From contig NAOQ01000111.1 in assembly GCA_002751075.1 (NCBI GenBank), positions 73,491 to 137,490 of the forward strand: a stretch of DNA of 64,000 nucleotides, written 5' to 3'. The stretch is from Ichthyophonus hoferi. Taxonomy: Eukaryota; Opisthokonta; Ichthyosporea; Ichthyophonida; Ichthyophonidae. The position numbers and the translations under genes are program-made. Positions 40,142 through 53,599 of the stretch are shown piece after piece. The notes under the pieces were generated by a model. The model was not told the origin of the DNA. It saw only the letters and a list, made by a program, of their open reading frames with translations, and ran no database searches. How positions within the stretch are numbered: the first letter of the stretch is position 1; every line of letters starts with the position of its first letter.

Positions 40142-43100
40142 TGTGCAGTTTTTCTGCAAATTTTCTATCCGAGTATTTTTTATTTGTCTAATTTTTATCT
40201 GTGTAAGCCTCCACAACACCATTGGTTATATTGTAATTAAATTGTGACAAAAAACAACCATGTTTCAATATACACACAAGTATGAAATATGTATAGTTTC
40301 TACAGTTTCATGGTCGTTTCTTCTTTTTTTCCTGTACAACGAGAAATATACACAGACGGAATCTTGTTAAACAATTAATCGGCCAGGAATCACCTCTTTT
40401 ATGATCTTTTTTGTTCTTCATGTACACCCATTTACATTTATATACACTTAAATAAAAATATTAAAACGTACGTGTATATGTAAAGACATCTAACATTCCT
40501 TTGCACGTTCATTCCTACAGACAAAGATGGTCCCAACCAATTAATAAAATGAGTGTACTATATGGAGATGACGGCCACCTAGCAGTTAGTTTATACATAA
40601 CTGTCAAGGAGGTGGTGGTAATGTGGAAGATGACCTCTACCTTTCTATCTGATTCCAGTTAAGCCCTCCTTCGACTCTGGCTGTCTTAAATATTTTTTGT
40701 CAGATTTAAATAGTTTGGTAGTTTGGTTTGGTATGCTACCACATCACATGATTACTATTCAAATTCGTTTACATTGTCCACGCACTTTGTGTCAATTTCT
40801 TATCCTCATTAGGATAACTATTGTACTATATGTATACGCTTATATACGTGGCCGTATTTAAAGAAGAAAAAAACATAATGCAACGTACATATGACTTTTG
40901 TTTGTTGATCCTGTATGTACTTAGGTGTACTGTGGCAATTTCTATAGAGCACGAGTCAGGGAAGCGAATTGCTTATAATCAATTTGGGGATATTTAGTTA
41001 GTAATACTGGGCATATATTTATTATTTCAAGTGTGGTGCTATCCATAAAAGCCAGAGCTGAAATAAAACATATATTGCGTGTACCTGGCGTGTATGCAGT
41101 ATAATAAATAGTTCTAAAGCGATCATCTTTGGTTTCAAAATAATTGATCCTGGCACAAAATCAAGCAAGAGCAGTTGAATAAATATGTGACAGGATGGCG
41201 TTGTGTATAATATCATGCATGTATAAGTGTTAACCGGTATAGCGCGAGGATGAAAATAATCAACTAAGTGTAACTTGGTACCTCATGGGGGTTTTATGCA
41301 CCATAAATTCGCATATGCTGCTTATTTGAATATGGTAGGATAGAATTGACACTGAACTTTCATTTTGGCCTTAACCCATGTGCTGTATCGAGTACGCTTT
41401 AAAGGTCAAACCTGGCTATATTTATTACCCAGTAACGGTTGTTGATTCTGTAAATATTCTTTGCAAAAAAACCCAACGATTTCTTTTCGTTGCCGTGTAA
41501 ACATATTAAGACATCGTACAAAAGGTCAGAGAAACTTAGCGTGCTGTATTAATATAAAATGTTTGATTATATACGTAAGGTTATTACTGTCTTTTTTTTC
41601 TTTCTACCGCAAGTATTGCTGATCGAGCATATGTCGAACCAAACCTAATTAATACCTTATTATATAGATCTTAAATCAGTTGTGTAGTGTATATTACTAT
41701 TTAAACGCTCTTTTAATTCCTAAATTACTGTTAGAGTCATTATAGATAGATGCTCATTGTTCAAAAATTTGAAATGAAATATTGGTACTTCGCTTTTAAC
41801 ACGAATCTATATTATTTTTCTGCAGGACCTATTAGTGAATAAATGTGGCCTCAGAAAATAATTGTGTGAAGACAGTTAACGGCTCACGTGGACTGCTTCG
41901 CATTAGGCATAGCCTGTAGTGCTCGGCAAAGCAGTGATAAACACGTTCCAGACAGTCAAAATGTTACAATATAGGCACATCATACACACCTAGATAGAGA
42001 CAGTATTTTATTATATGGACATCTATTTCTATTTGTGAAAATGTTATGTCGCTATAACAATGCCAACACTATACATTGTTGTCATGACATGAAAATAATA
42101 TATAGTGTGGGCATTATAGTCATTAAAGATCTATCCCTTCATATTTTATAAATATAGATGGGAGACGTATAAGCCAACTTGCAATAGTTAGCATTCCGCA
42201 TGTATATTATGCATGCATGTATGTATATGTAGGTATATATGTATATATATATATATATATTATTACGTGTATATATATGTACGTATGTATGTATGTATAT
42301 ATGTATGTATGTATGTGTGTATACATGCATCAATATATATCTGTTTGTGTTTACCTCCTCTTATATACGCCTTTGTTCTTTTATCCATTGCTGCTAAGAG
42401 CCAGTAGAGAGAGAGTAAACAAAGGATATTATTGGTCTTATAAATTGGCTCAGTAATGAGGCATTATCATTGGCAAGTTAAAATGATGAGATTTTTCTAT
42501 AAAATTAATCATATTGTGTCCATATAACGTAACAAAATCATTTCTGGGGGGTTTATAATATTTATTTGGGGCTTCATAGGCCAAGCTACATGAATTTTTA
42601 GCTAGTCTAAATTAGCTGGCTTTATTTAAAGTGATAGTTTTGTCATAACTAAATGATTGGGACACAAACGCGATCGCGATTTAATTGTAACTTTTTTCCG
42701 ATACTTAGATTTTCTCCATGTACATATGCATATGTCTATATACGCATGTATATATGTGTACTGGCAGGTGTTTTGTTAGTAAGTACTCATTTTAATATAT
42801 ACTTTAGCTACTTGAAAGTTCTGTATTATCGAGTTCTTCTTAGTTTTGTTTTCTGTGCACATAATTACAGTATTTCATCTTCTTTAAGGTCTGAAACTTG
42901 ACCCAGTTGATCTTTCTTATGTGGTTGTAGACAAGTTAAAGGTGTGTGTATTTTCTCTACCCCCGTATGTACGCACCTTTACTTCGGGATTTTTAAGAGT
43001 ACCTGCGATAAATATCTAATTACAGGTAAATCTCTAGCTACTAACTTATGTCTAGTCTTAAACTAACTTCCAGCTGCAAATCACCGGATAGCTGCAAGCG

Positions 43101-43246
43101 TACATTCAGTTTATATGCCACTGCGTGGTGCTCGTGCTTATAGAAGTTCGCAATGTTAGAAATTTCTTTTAATAATAAACAAGTCTCCCCCACTGACCTT
43201 ATGTTGTGTATATTTTCCATTCCCAAAGATTAATTTGGTTAGCAAC
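40142..43246. other. Intergenic region between NOC3 and casein kinase 1
   Basis: About 3.1 kb with both genes on the + strand, so it contains the NOC3 3' end (an aataaa at 40543-40548 is a candidate poly(A) signal) and the kinase promoter. No supported gene was seen. A 186-nt minus-strand open stretch (43041-43226) next to the kinase start looks like chance. Confidence 0.55.
42203..42325. repeat. TATG/TA microsatellite upstream of the kinase gene
   Basis: Compound tatg/(ta) tandem tract, reading as repetitive [14 protein letters not shown] frames on both strands. Not coding. Confidence 0.9.
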
Positions 43247-46200
43247 ATGCCGTTAGGAAAAACATCAGGAGTATTGGATCTTCTACTAGGAGACCGCTAC
43301 AAGGCTACGAAAAGAATAGGCGGGGGTTCATTTGGTGATATCTATTTGGGTAAGACCGTAACACTTTTATTGGTATGCCTCTTCCTTTTAATGTTGGAAT
43401 TAAAATTTTCAGGGGAATGCATGCTAGCATATAGTATATAAGTTCTCCTTTGCTATGTTTATTTCAACATCTTCTACCTAGCCGGGGATGGAGAAATAAG
43501 GCAATGGAGAGAGGGAAAGAATCAGAAAATAAGAAAAGAAAAAAATATATAGTGAATTTCATCCTATTCCACGGTATGTATTACTTATGAAGGCATCTGA
43601 TAATAAAGAAAGTAATCCAATATTGCTTTCGTTTCCAAACATTGTATTATGTGCGTGTGTAGCTAAAGTCACAATTTGAGTTTTTCATAACTATGTATTG
43701 ATGTAGTGGTTTTGTTTTAGTTTATTTTTTAAAAAATTTCTCGCATATCCGTATGCATGCATGCATTTGGTTGAGTTTAGATATTTAAAGGTTTAAAGTT
43801 AATCTTATACAATAAATAGAATTGTTGAATTTTTCTAATAATCCATGTTCATGCTATTATGCAGGTGGGTTTAGAATCCTTTCTAGTTGTTATATATATT
43901 ATAAGCTACTGCACTAAGTGAAATAGGTGTTATATCGATTGGCATAACCATACTACCTTCATTAAATCTGCGTCCAAAGAAAACCGAGATGTTTAAAAAT
44001 ATAAAAAGACAATCATCAGGTGTGAAGAAGAAATAAGTATTACTATTGAGTAGAGATAGATGCCTTGACCACCAATTGCTTTCTTATATTATAATTCCCC
44101 GACTATCCAGGTCACGATACAATCACGGGAAAGGATGTTGCTGTCAAAGTAGAACCATTAAGCACATTACATCCTCAGCTGGCACACGAAGCAAAGATAT
44201 ACAAATTACTGAACAAAAAAAGCAACTCATGTAAGTATGCAGATGAGTATGCTATATATAGCATGATGTTTAGGGGCTTCGATAAATATAATTCTGTTTG
44301 TATGTGCATTCTACATGGAGGTATCAAAATATGAGTATGAAGGTTTTCGCATAATAGATAAAGACGTATATATATGTACATTGCAATTTTTACTTAACCT
44401 TCCGTGACAAATATTTTGGCTTTAAAAATATTGATTTTTCCTCTTGATATATTTCTCTCGAGATATGTTTTATTTTTTAAAAAAATATGTGATTAGATTA
44501 TTTGTAGTATAGACCTATACTACTCTCACTCTTACTTTCCTGTGTTAACGAGCTAATTAACATTGCCAATCATATCCTCTCAGGCGTACCCCATTTACAC
44601 TGGACTGGTATAGCTGGCGACTACACAGTCATGGTAATAGACCTCTTGGGACCTAGTCTTGAAGATCTCTTTCAGGAAAACGGCGGCTCGTTCTCCCTAA
44701 AAACAGTTGTTATCCTGGCTATTCAGCTGGTTAGTAACCATAGTAACTAATTATTAGCCTGTTAGTATAGCACATATTACCCCTTGTGATTGTGTCTTTT
44801 TTTATATATTTTTATATAGATATTCTTCGCTTTATTATACACTCCGGCACATACAAATAATTATGCATACTTGGGTAAATTATGTATGCAGATATTTATA
44901 CACATAATACAAGCTGTTGACCATACACCAATATGATACATTATAATGACTTTCCTACACATACTTCCATATACACCATCAGCAACTCGGTTAATTGGCT
45001 CGTCCACTTGTTTTATGCTTTTATCATAGTATTAGTTTATTTTTCATTATATTGTTCACTGTTATTTATACGCCTTTGGAAACAACTACCCATCTGTGCT
45101 ATTAGGTTGTTGTATGGAATATAATCTAATAATGCATAAATCTATCTTTTCCTCTTTTCCGTTTTATTTTACTCTTCACTGGCATTTAAATTTATTTCAA
45201 AGTTTTAAAATTTTCACTAGTTTAATATGTGGAAACCACACAAAGGTTAAAAGAGATAGAAAGAGAAAGTCAGACAACCAGATCAAAAGTGCTGTTACGT
45301 GCTTACAAAATTATTATATATGTATATATGTAGCTGTGGAGGAACTTACTTTCCCCCTCCTCCTCCCTCCTTGCCCGTCAACCTCTCAAACCATCCTTTT
45401 ATAGGTTGTATCTATTTGCTACTGCTATACCTTTATATTAACCATGTTATGGTATTCCTTCTTCCAGTTGTCCTGCATCGAGAACATCCATGCGATTAAT
45501 TATCTACATCGTGACATTAAACCTGACAACTTTCTTATCGGTTTGGAAGCCCAAAAACACATAGTGTATATGATTGATTTTGGACTGTGCAAGCGGTATA
45601 TGGACCCTATTAGCGAGCAACATATTCCTTATCGCGATAATAAGTGTCTGGTGGGAACCGCTAGATATGCTAGCATTAATACACATATAGGTATAGGTAA
45701 GTAAGTAAAGGCAGCTTGGATATATGACTTTGTAACCTTTGTACGTCGAGTAGCGCCTACATACTAGAGAGTGTTCGACTTGTATATATATGCTTACTGT
45801 TATGCTATCATACTTTCAGACTATAATACATACTATCATATTATCATACCATCGTACTATCATACTTATAATTATACTATCATACTATTATGCTATCATA
45901 CATATATACCATAGTATTACTATACATACACACCAATTACTATAGTTTAACCAAGATACCTACATTGACCTTATCACACTACAGAACAAAGCCGACGAGA
46001 TGATCTAGAATCAATAGGATATGTACTTCTTTATTTCCTTTTGGGATCATTACCATGGCAAGGCTTAAAGGCTAGCAATAACAAACAAAAGTATGAGAAA
46101 ATTAGCGAGCGTAAAATGGCAACCCCAGTTCGGGTTCTTTGTAAAGGACAACCATGTATGATACCTCTCTTTCACCCTACCCCTACCTAGCTCGTGCTTG

Positions 46201-48035
46201 CATTATGATCACTGTGACTGCTAAATGTTTACCTAGAAGCATACTTACGTAGGCATGTATGTGCATCACCTATACCCATACTTACGTGTAAGGAGACTTA
46301 TCCCTTATCCAATTGTTTGGTTTTAGTTGCTTATATATAGTTTGGTTGATTGGGTTTGTTCTTTTGCCTTATATATTTCAATGCTGGTTTCGAACTTGAT
46401 TGGTGTTTTTCTATTAATATTTCAAGAAATTGTTTGAATGTTTTCAAATATATATTGATTTTCTGTTACAAACGGCTCTCATTTTTTCCCCTGCTTTTCT
46501 TCACAGCTGTTAATGTATTCAAAAACAATCAGCTTGATATATGATTCATTCACACACTGTACACACTCACTTCATAAACACATGCACTTATTATCTATAG
46601 TGTAGTAATATCGAATGGGTCCTATTAAACAACACAGTGGCCTTTGAGATCTATCTCAATTACGTAAAGGGGTTACGCTTTGATGTTGCACCCGAATACC
46701 ACTACTGTATTGATCTCTTTACGAATTTGCAAAAAGAAATGGGCCACTATCCGTCAGACTATATTTATGACTGGTCATCGCCTATAATGGTGCAGTTTGT
46801 TATCATTCTGTTTGCTTACTGATACTTACACTCGCTGTGTGTATGTATAGAAATGATTGCATATATTTTATTTCCTGTACGTGTTGTATGTTTTCTATAT
46901 TTTTATAAACATGAAATACATACAACTAATTCATTGTATCTCATGCACTAATGTATTGTTGTCTATTCGAACAATTGTTTTTAGACTACCTATCAAACAC
47001 CACTGACTATACAGTAGCCGTCAAATAAACTAATCTGCCAAGATTTTATGCTTAGAGCTACCAGTATTTTCATGTCAAACCAGTTCAAATTAACTTGTAC
47101 ACGGGAGTTGTCTATTTTTTTCTTTCTATTTTTTTTTTTTCCTTTTCAAGTCAATAACCACCACTTTTTCTGTATAAAAAAAAGAAAAAAGTTCTTTCTT
47201 GCTTACTCTCTTCCTTTCCATTTATCTATCTTTGTTTCTTCCTTTCTGTCTATTCCGTGCTATTTCCCATTGTTTGTTAAGCAAATAAAATCAGTGGTTT
47301 TTACATTTGAATTCTGATACTACAAAAGCATCCTTTGTTAATATAAGGTGGTAACAATCAGGGAAGTGAAAAAAGAGAGAGAGAGGAGGATGAGAAGCCC
47401 AACTCTCCCTCAATGAAAATAGCCAAAGCATCCCCACAACGGGCGAAACCCCATAAGGGAAGATTAACGCGAGAGATGGCACGCTTGTCACCGTGGGATA
47501 GAGGGGACAAAAATAACATATATGGTATGTACTTGGATAGTACTGGAGGATATATGTGTAGAACAATCCATACTAGATGAGAAAATGTATAAGAAAGAAT
47601 AGTTACATGGGAGGCGTATAGGAGTATAAATAGGCATATATACTATCATGCTGTTGTACAAACTATCACACTTATTATCATATTGGCATATATATTATCA
47701 TTCTAGCGTACAGACTATCACGAATGGTATCATACCTTCATACATACCTATTCTTCTTATATACAGAGCCCTCTCGCCTTTATTTTATCATGGTTATCAT
47801 AAATAAACTAAAGTTTTTTTTTTAAAAAAAAGTATTAAAGAAACGCAAAATTGTAATACTTGTCAACCTAAACTCCTTCGTTATTATTACTTTAGGGGCT
47901 CAAAAAGACTTGGACGCAGTCGACTCGGTCATTCAAAAGGGGACCATTGCTTTTCGTGTATCGCTCAGGAGGGCAATCTTGGCTGCTAAAATGAAAGAAC
48001 GCCTTGCTCAGCCAACTGTCCCACTGCATATATAG
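43247..48035 (+). CDS. Casein kinase 1 family Ser/Thr protein kinase
   Basis: Eight exons with matching phases, predicted 407 aa: 43247-43349, 44111-44230, 44584-44729, 45468-45696, 45985-46155, 46638-46789, 47362-47524, 47896-48035. Kinase marks in order: glycine loop [12 protein letters not shown], catalytic lysine in [17 protein letters not shown], catalytic loop [14 protein letters not shown] in [10 protein letters not shown], then [24 protein letters not shown], which is diagnostic for CK1 (it replaces the usual APE), and SLPWQGLKA. All catalytic residues are present, so it should be active. The tail (about 100 residues, exons 7-8) is Lys/Arg-rich, contains RLSPWDRG and was not recognised. 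If the intron after exon 6 is kept, the frame ends at 46822 after about ten more residues, giving a tail-less form. The acceptor of exon 7 (acaatcag, pyrimidine-poor) is the weakest junction. Confidence 0.93.
45806..45908. repeat. ATCATACT-type tandem repeat in a kinase intron
   Basis: Imperfect repeats of actatcatact. A related tract lies at about 47636-47750 in a later intron of the same gene. Confidence 0.8.
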
Positions 48036-49973
48036 TCATATGTAGCCATCTGCATTTCCTATCCTATCCCATGTGCTTTTCTTCCCTTTTTTTCTTTTAT
48101 TTTTTTTTAGTATGGGATTGCGTTTCTATAATCTCTTTTCCTATTTTTTTCTTTCTTTTTTTACGCTCACTGCGCTTTCTTCAAGAATGTGGAAAGCATA
48201 TTGAATAATATATATAAGTGCAATGTAGATGCGTATTCTACGCTAAATATCCCTAAATTGGAAAAAAGTTGTTATTAAAGAAATCATTTGAGTTTTTTTT
48301 TGGATTTCGAAAATGTAGATATCCGTAGATTGATATATGTAATGTCTGATAGGTTGTGGTGTATATATATCAACTCTATGTCAACACTACACACTACGAA
48401 CTAAAGAACCAAATTAAAAGTTAGGAGTGGGGTAAATTGATTGAGTTGAGAAGGTCTAAAAGATAACATAACTATATATACTGTTTTCCTATAGTCTGGT
48501 CATTGCCTTCTTTCAAAGGATTTTACAGATCACGCCAGTTACCATATATATATGCTACAACCGGGTGGCCCAGGTGGCAACTGATAATAGCAAGAATCAC
48601 TATGAAATTAAATGAAAAACTAGCCCTTAGGGCTGTGATTTTGTTTTGATAATGCTCTCTAGTGCCTATTCATTGGTGTATCTTGACCTATATTTATAAA
48701 CCTTACAATTTAACTGTCAAAATTGCACAAGTCAACGAGGCCCTGCCATTTACATGACTGTGTACATTTATCATCAGTTTTTTTAATATAGCAATCATTT
48801 TAGAGACTAATGGTTATATACCTCTGATATCTTTAAGTAGTCAATGATAATCAAAACAACTCGTCCGTTTAATATAATTAAATAGCAAACATATTTCAAT
48901 ATCTAATTGTACCGTTGACTATCGGATATATTGCCATACGATTTTACGTTTTATAAATTTACATGGCAAATACCTATTGTTTACAATGGATTTTACCTCT
49001 TAAGTTTTTATGTCAAAACAGGTATTTATAGAATTTCTACTACCTAAACTATGCATACATGCTGTTATTTTACAGGATGGTGTATATGCAACGAGTGTTT
49101 GAGCTGTCCATAGTGTAATATTTATCTTGTTATTTACAAACGCAACTTTATTAATAAACGATCTAAAGCTCAAGTATGTCAAGCTATTTGGTATATGCAA
49201 AGCAACAACAACTAATACATAAAATATATCTCCAAATAGATGTAAAGCCTAAGTAGCCCCGATTGATTGGTTAAAACGTGAGCTAGTCAGGCCATGTTGT
49301 TGTTTATAAGGACTTGTATAATAAAACCAAAAATGTGGTCACACTGTGAGTCAAAAATCCTCAAGGTATGGTATAATATTATGTAAAGATCTATTATACT
49401 AAATAATATTTAAGATGTAATTAAATTAATATGAAAATTAATTTAATATTGAGTCTAAAGTTATAGAGATAGTCAACCGGCCATTTCTTTCTTTTTTATA
49501 TCTTAAATACTATCACTATTCTGTAAACTCGGGTACAGATACCTATTCTATCTTATGAACTAAATATACCAAGAGCTCTGGTCAAGCCACTTTCTATTGG
49601 ATGCAGTGTCAGATGAAGATGATTCTTTGAAAGAGCCTGTTGACGTAAAGGATATGAGGAATGATGTAGAATCAAGGCTAATGTCTCTTGGCCGAGTCTG
49701 TTGATATAAAAAATATGAATGATCCCGAATCAAGGCTAATGTCTCTGGGTAAACTTACCGGTTCCTCACTAGTAGCAACTTCGTAAATTGCGTCTTTTCT
49801 TAGGAAATCCCGTATCAGAGGAAAATTCTATCCTCTCTTACTTTGGCCTTGTCACAGACTGTTGGCATAATTGATCTAATTAGTCTATGACAAGATTGCT
49901 AAATATGACTGTGAGCCAATCAGTCTACTAATACGGAAAATGCTGAAGTAATTATTTACACTTACGTAATGCA
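48036..49973. other. 3' flank of the kinase gene and gene-free DNA
   Basis: AT-rich, no gene recognised. At 49620-49750 a stretch of about 55 bp is directly repeated, both copies ending in gaatcaaggctaatgtctct. One frame of the first copy reads as a short acidic fragment. Sequence near 49570 (agctctggtcaagcc) resembles 52711-52735, so this is probably the left edge of the fossil-repeat region. Confidence 0.5.
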
Positions 49974-50686
49974 CTGCCAATTAGAAATTAAGAGCCAAAT
50001 CCCTAAGCAAATTGATAGATAATGGAAACCAATTAAAATAATGCATAAAGAAGTGTGAGTCTTTTTATTCCCATGGCGTAAGACTACAAAGAATTAACAA
50101 TTTCTGANNNNNNNNNNNNNNNNNNNNNNNNNNNNNNNNNNNNNNNNNNNNNNNNNNNNNNNNNNNNNNNNNNNNNNNNNNNNNNNNNNNNNNNNNNNNN
50201 NNNNNNNNNNNNNNNNNNNNNNNNNNNNNNNNNNNNNNNNNNNNNNNNNNNNNNNNNNNNNNNNNNNNNNNNNNNNNNNNNNNNNNNNNNNNNNNNNNNN
50301 NNNNNNNNNNNNNNNNNNNNNNNNNNNNNNNNNNNNNNNNNNNNNNNNNNNNNNNNNNNNNNNNNNNNNNNNNNNNNNNNNNNNNNNNNNNNNNNNNNNN
50401 NNNNNNNNNNNNNNNNNNNNNNNNNNNNNNNNNNNNNNNNNNNNNNNNNNNNNNNNNNNNNNNNNNNNNNNNNNNNNNNNNNNNNNNNNNNNNNNNNNNN
50501 NNNNNNNNNNNNNNNNNNNNNNNNNNNNNNNNNNNNNNNNNNNNNNNNNNNNNNNNTGCCAATTAGAAATTAAGAGCCAAATCCCTAAGCAAATTGATAG
50601 ATAATGGAAACCAATTAAAATAATGCATAAAGAAGTGTGAGTCTTTTTATTCCCATGGCGTAAGACTACAAAGAATTAACAATTTT
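49974..50686. other. Assembly gap flanked by an identical direct repeat
   Basis: A run of 449 N (50108-50556). The roughly 128 bp left of it (from about 49976, tgccaattagaaattaagag) and right of it (from 50557) are identical to the eye through aagaattaacaattt, then diverge. This is either a true tandem/dispersed repeat or a contig-end overlap left unmerged by scaffolding. Confidence 0.9.
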
Positions 50687-50878
50687 GGCGTCCAAGCTAA
50701 CCTACATCGTGGAGTAAACAGCTTGGCATACGAAGTTGATTTTCTCTGATAATATATAACTGTCAATTATTATAGATCCATATCTTTAGAGGTATTATGC
50801 TATATCACTTGCATTCTTAATACACACACTAGCTATATATGACAACAATACCATAGCGTAATTGTGATGCTCAGTTGA

Positions 50879-51390
50879 TGTTTCAAGTATTTTAACACCC
50901 ACAGCCTCAGATAAATGTTTATTCAAAACCTTCATGATGTCATTTGTTAATGCTTATTGTTTATCTTGCGTTGAACTTCTAAATGTTAGAAAGGCTTTAG
51001 AATGAGGCTTCACTTGCTAGCTAGAATTTAGATATTAACTACTAATAATTGATTCATTTGATGACGTCTGATTGTATTTGATTAGGAACTAGATGTTGAA
51101 TGCAGTCCAAAGTAGGAATTTACCATGGTGTTAAGTAGTGATGGTTATTGGATTTCAATCACAAGTATTGTGATTTATGATACTCATACTATATAGTTTC
51201 CTGAATGAACCTGTGAATAGTCACTAGATGACTTATTTTCAGAACATAATCAAGAACAAGCATGTTGGTTCCCATTGGGTAATATGTTAAACTCAACTAA
51301 GTATCACCTTGTCAACTTTGCAACTTATTATTGGTCCATATACAACAAATATATAATCAGTATATGCAGTTGTATTCAGAATTTTGATTG
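50879..51390 (+). mobile_element. LTR-like repeat, family A, copy 1 (fossil)
   Basis: About 500 bp matching copies at 51523, 55106 and (inverted) about 54060-54560. Shared landmarks are a TGTT..AAGTATTT start, a gcgtttagaatgaggttt-like block, a run of attaattaatgataattaa, and an end with ggtcaactggtattgacc then tatataaccagca. A short decayed reading-frame start follows it, as after the other copies. Old; broken. Confidence 0.5.
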
Positions 51391-51522
51391 CTAGTTAGAA
51401 TTAATAAAGAGAAGTGTAAGTTCAGAGTAAAACATAGTAGGTATGGAATTGCAAAAGAAAAAGACGTCTAGTAAGACTATCTCTAGGTACAAGTGCAAAT
51501 TTGTTACCACAATAGATATTTG

Positions 51523-52005
51523 TTGAAGTATTTCAGTCCTACACGTGTTTGATCGAATACCTCATGTTGTCTTACAAAAAAGTCTATTGTTTAGTTAGTT
51601 TTGAACCTCTAAAAGTTAAATAATTTCAATCAGTAATTAGAAGTTGGACATTAATTAATGATAATTAATCAATCTATGATGTTACCAATTGTAGTCAATT
51701 AGAACTAGATGCTTAATGCTGTCTAGAATGTAAAAGTACTGTGGTTTTAAATAGTTTTGGCCATAGGTATATAATTACATCGTTATGTTTGATAATACAT
51801 AACGTGATACATGGTTTTCTGAATGATCCTCTGAACAATCATTGGACAATATGGTATTAGAAACATATTGGACAACTATTAAGTTAGATTTTCCATTGGA
51901 TAGTTATATTCAACACATGGTCAACTGGTATTGATCTAAAAATCAACAACTGTATAACCAGCAATCTCAGACTTAGTCAGGATCCTGATTTCATTTGGCA
52001 ATAAG
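51523..52005 (+). mobile_element. LTR-like repeat, family A, copy 2 (fossil)
   Basis: Begins tgttgaagtatttcag and ends with the conserved ggtcaactggtattgatc and tataaccagcaat blocks, in direct orientation to copy 1 about 130 bp away. The following 52.0-53.1 kb holds decayed coding-like sequence (the open stretch 52212-52463 has a Ser/Glu-rich end reminiscent of the small ORF after copy 4). Broken and old. Confidence 0.55.
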
Positions 52006-53599
52006 GTAAAAAAGGTAGACATTACTAAAAACTAATGTAAAATTAATGGTGAGTTGCCCACAAAAAGCCCACCTTGGAACGATCACCCGCTTCCAAGAAC
52101 AGAGGCATAAAGAGAACAAGGCATTGAAGGGGAAATTAAGGTCTGTGTCTAGGACTAGGACCAAGAAGAAGAAGTAAAGAGTCTGTTTCTCCAGTGATTT
52201 GAAGGAAGACAATGTGTCTCAGGACGTCTGGGATGAATTTATCAATTCTAACTCCAACACTAGTAGAATTAAAAAATGCATGGCAGTGGACCAGGATGAG
52301 AACCTGGGATATAACCATACAGTTTACAACAATACTAAAATTAAGATCCATAGGATTTAGGGAAAAGAAACTCCAAATACATCTTTTGCCTAATTCAAGT
52401 GAGCCCCACATGTCAAGACATTTAGGAGAAGGATATACCTCTTTTGAAGATTTGGATTCATAAAGAACAGAGTTTGAATAATCCAGTAAAGAAGAAAATC
52501 ATGGCATGCCAGTTGACCATGAAGAGGATTTTTCACAGTACACTAAGATCACAACACTTAAAGGGTTAAACACTAAACATTAGATTGCAGTTAAAATAAA
52601 ACTTCATGATATGTGGAGACTCTGAACTACAACATAAACGCCATCACTTTTATGTAAAACTTTAGAACAGATATTAATTCAACCTTATGAAGTGGAAATA
52701 AAAAAACATACTTAGAGCTCTGACCAAGCCAAATCCAAATATAAAGAGGTTTCTAGTAATAATTATTACCAAAAAGTAAATTAACTATAAGTTATCTATA
52801 TTGCAGTATCACACAACTGAATTATCTAGCTACTTAATGCAAATATATATTTAAGTATTGATTGTACTAAATCTATATCTTGAGGTACAACATTATGTAC
52901 CACTCATATTATTAATATACATAAACGCAATATATGCATTAGTTATATGTGCCAACAGTTGCAATTCGACTTGGTTTGTGAAAAAACTAAAATAATATTC
53001 ATATTTCATTTATATATCATTTCATATTTATGTTTAAATATTCAATTATAGACAACACATCAAGCTTATTTCAACACTTCAAACAACCAAGGTGGACCAA
53101 TGTGATTTACTCACTACAGTATGATTGTCTGCTGTGTCCTGAAAACCAGTTCAGCGTAGCTTTTATTATCATCTTTTAGTTATAATAGATCATTAATTAT
53201 TTAGTTTTACTCCCATATAATTTTTAGCTAGTCAGAACTAATATTCATTCATATTCCCTTAAAGTCAGATAATGCAACATAAACACGTGTAGTTTTGACT
53301 GAAATGCTACATTAATTGATATATCATTGGTAGACACAAAGTTAGTTTAAGTGGTTGAATTAGTGAGTCAATTATCTTATACATTCTAGTTTTGACTAGC
53401 CAATAGATTAAAGTCTTTGTAACTATATATGGGCAAGAACCTGTATGAAATTTGATTTTTATCTTAACCAATAGCAGTTTTTGATTTTCTAAAAACGTGC
53501 ATAAAATACTGATTTCTGTTTACAGAAAGGAGTCATTTACAAATATAGATTCTGTTATATCACTGGATAGTATACTTCATAAGTATTATTTGGCATCCA

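Noticed and set aside
43041-43226. Minus-strand 61-codon ORF divergent to the kinase gene
   Set aside because: No similarity, no splice support, overlaps the kinase promoter region.
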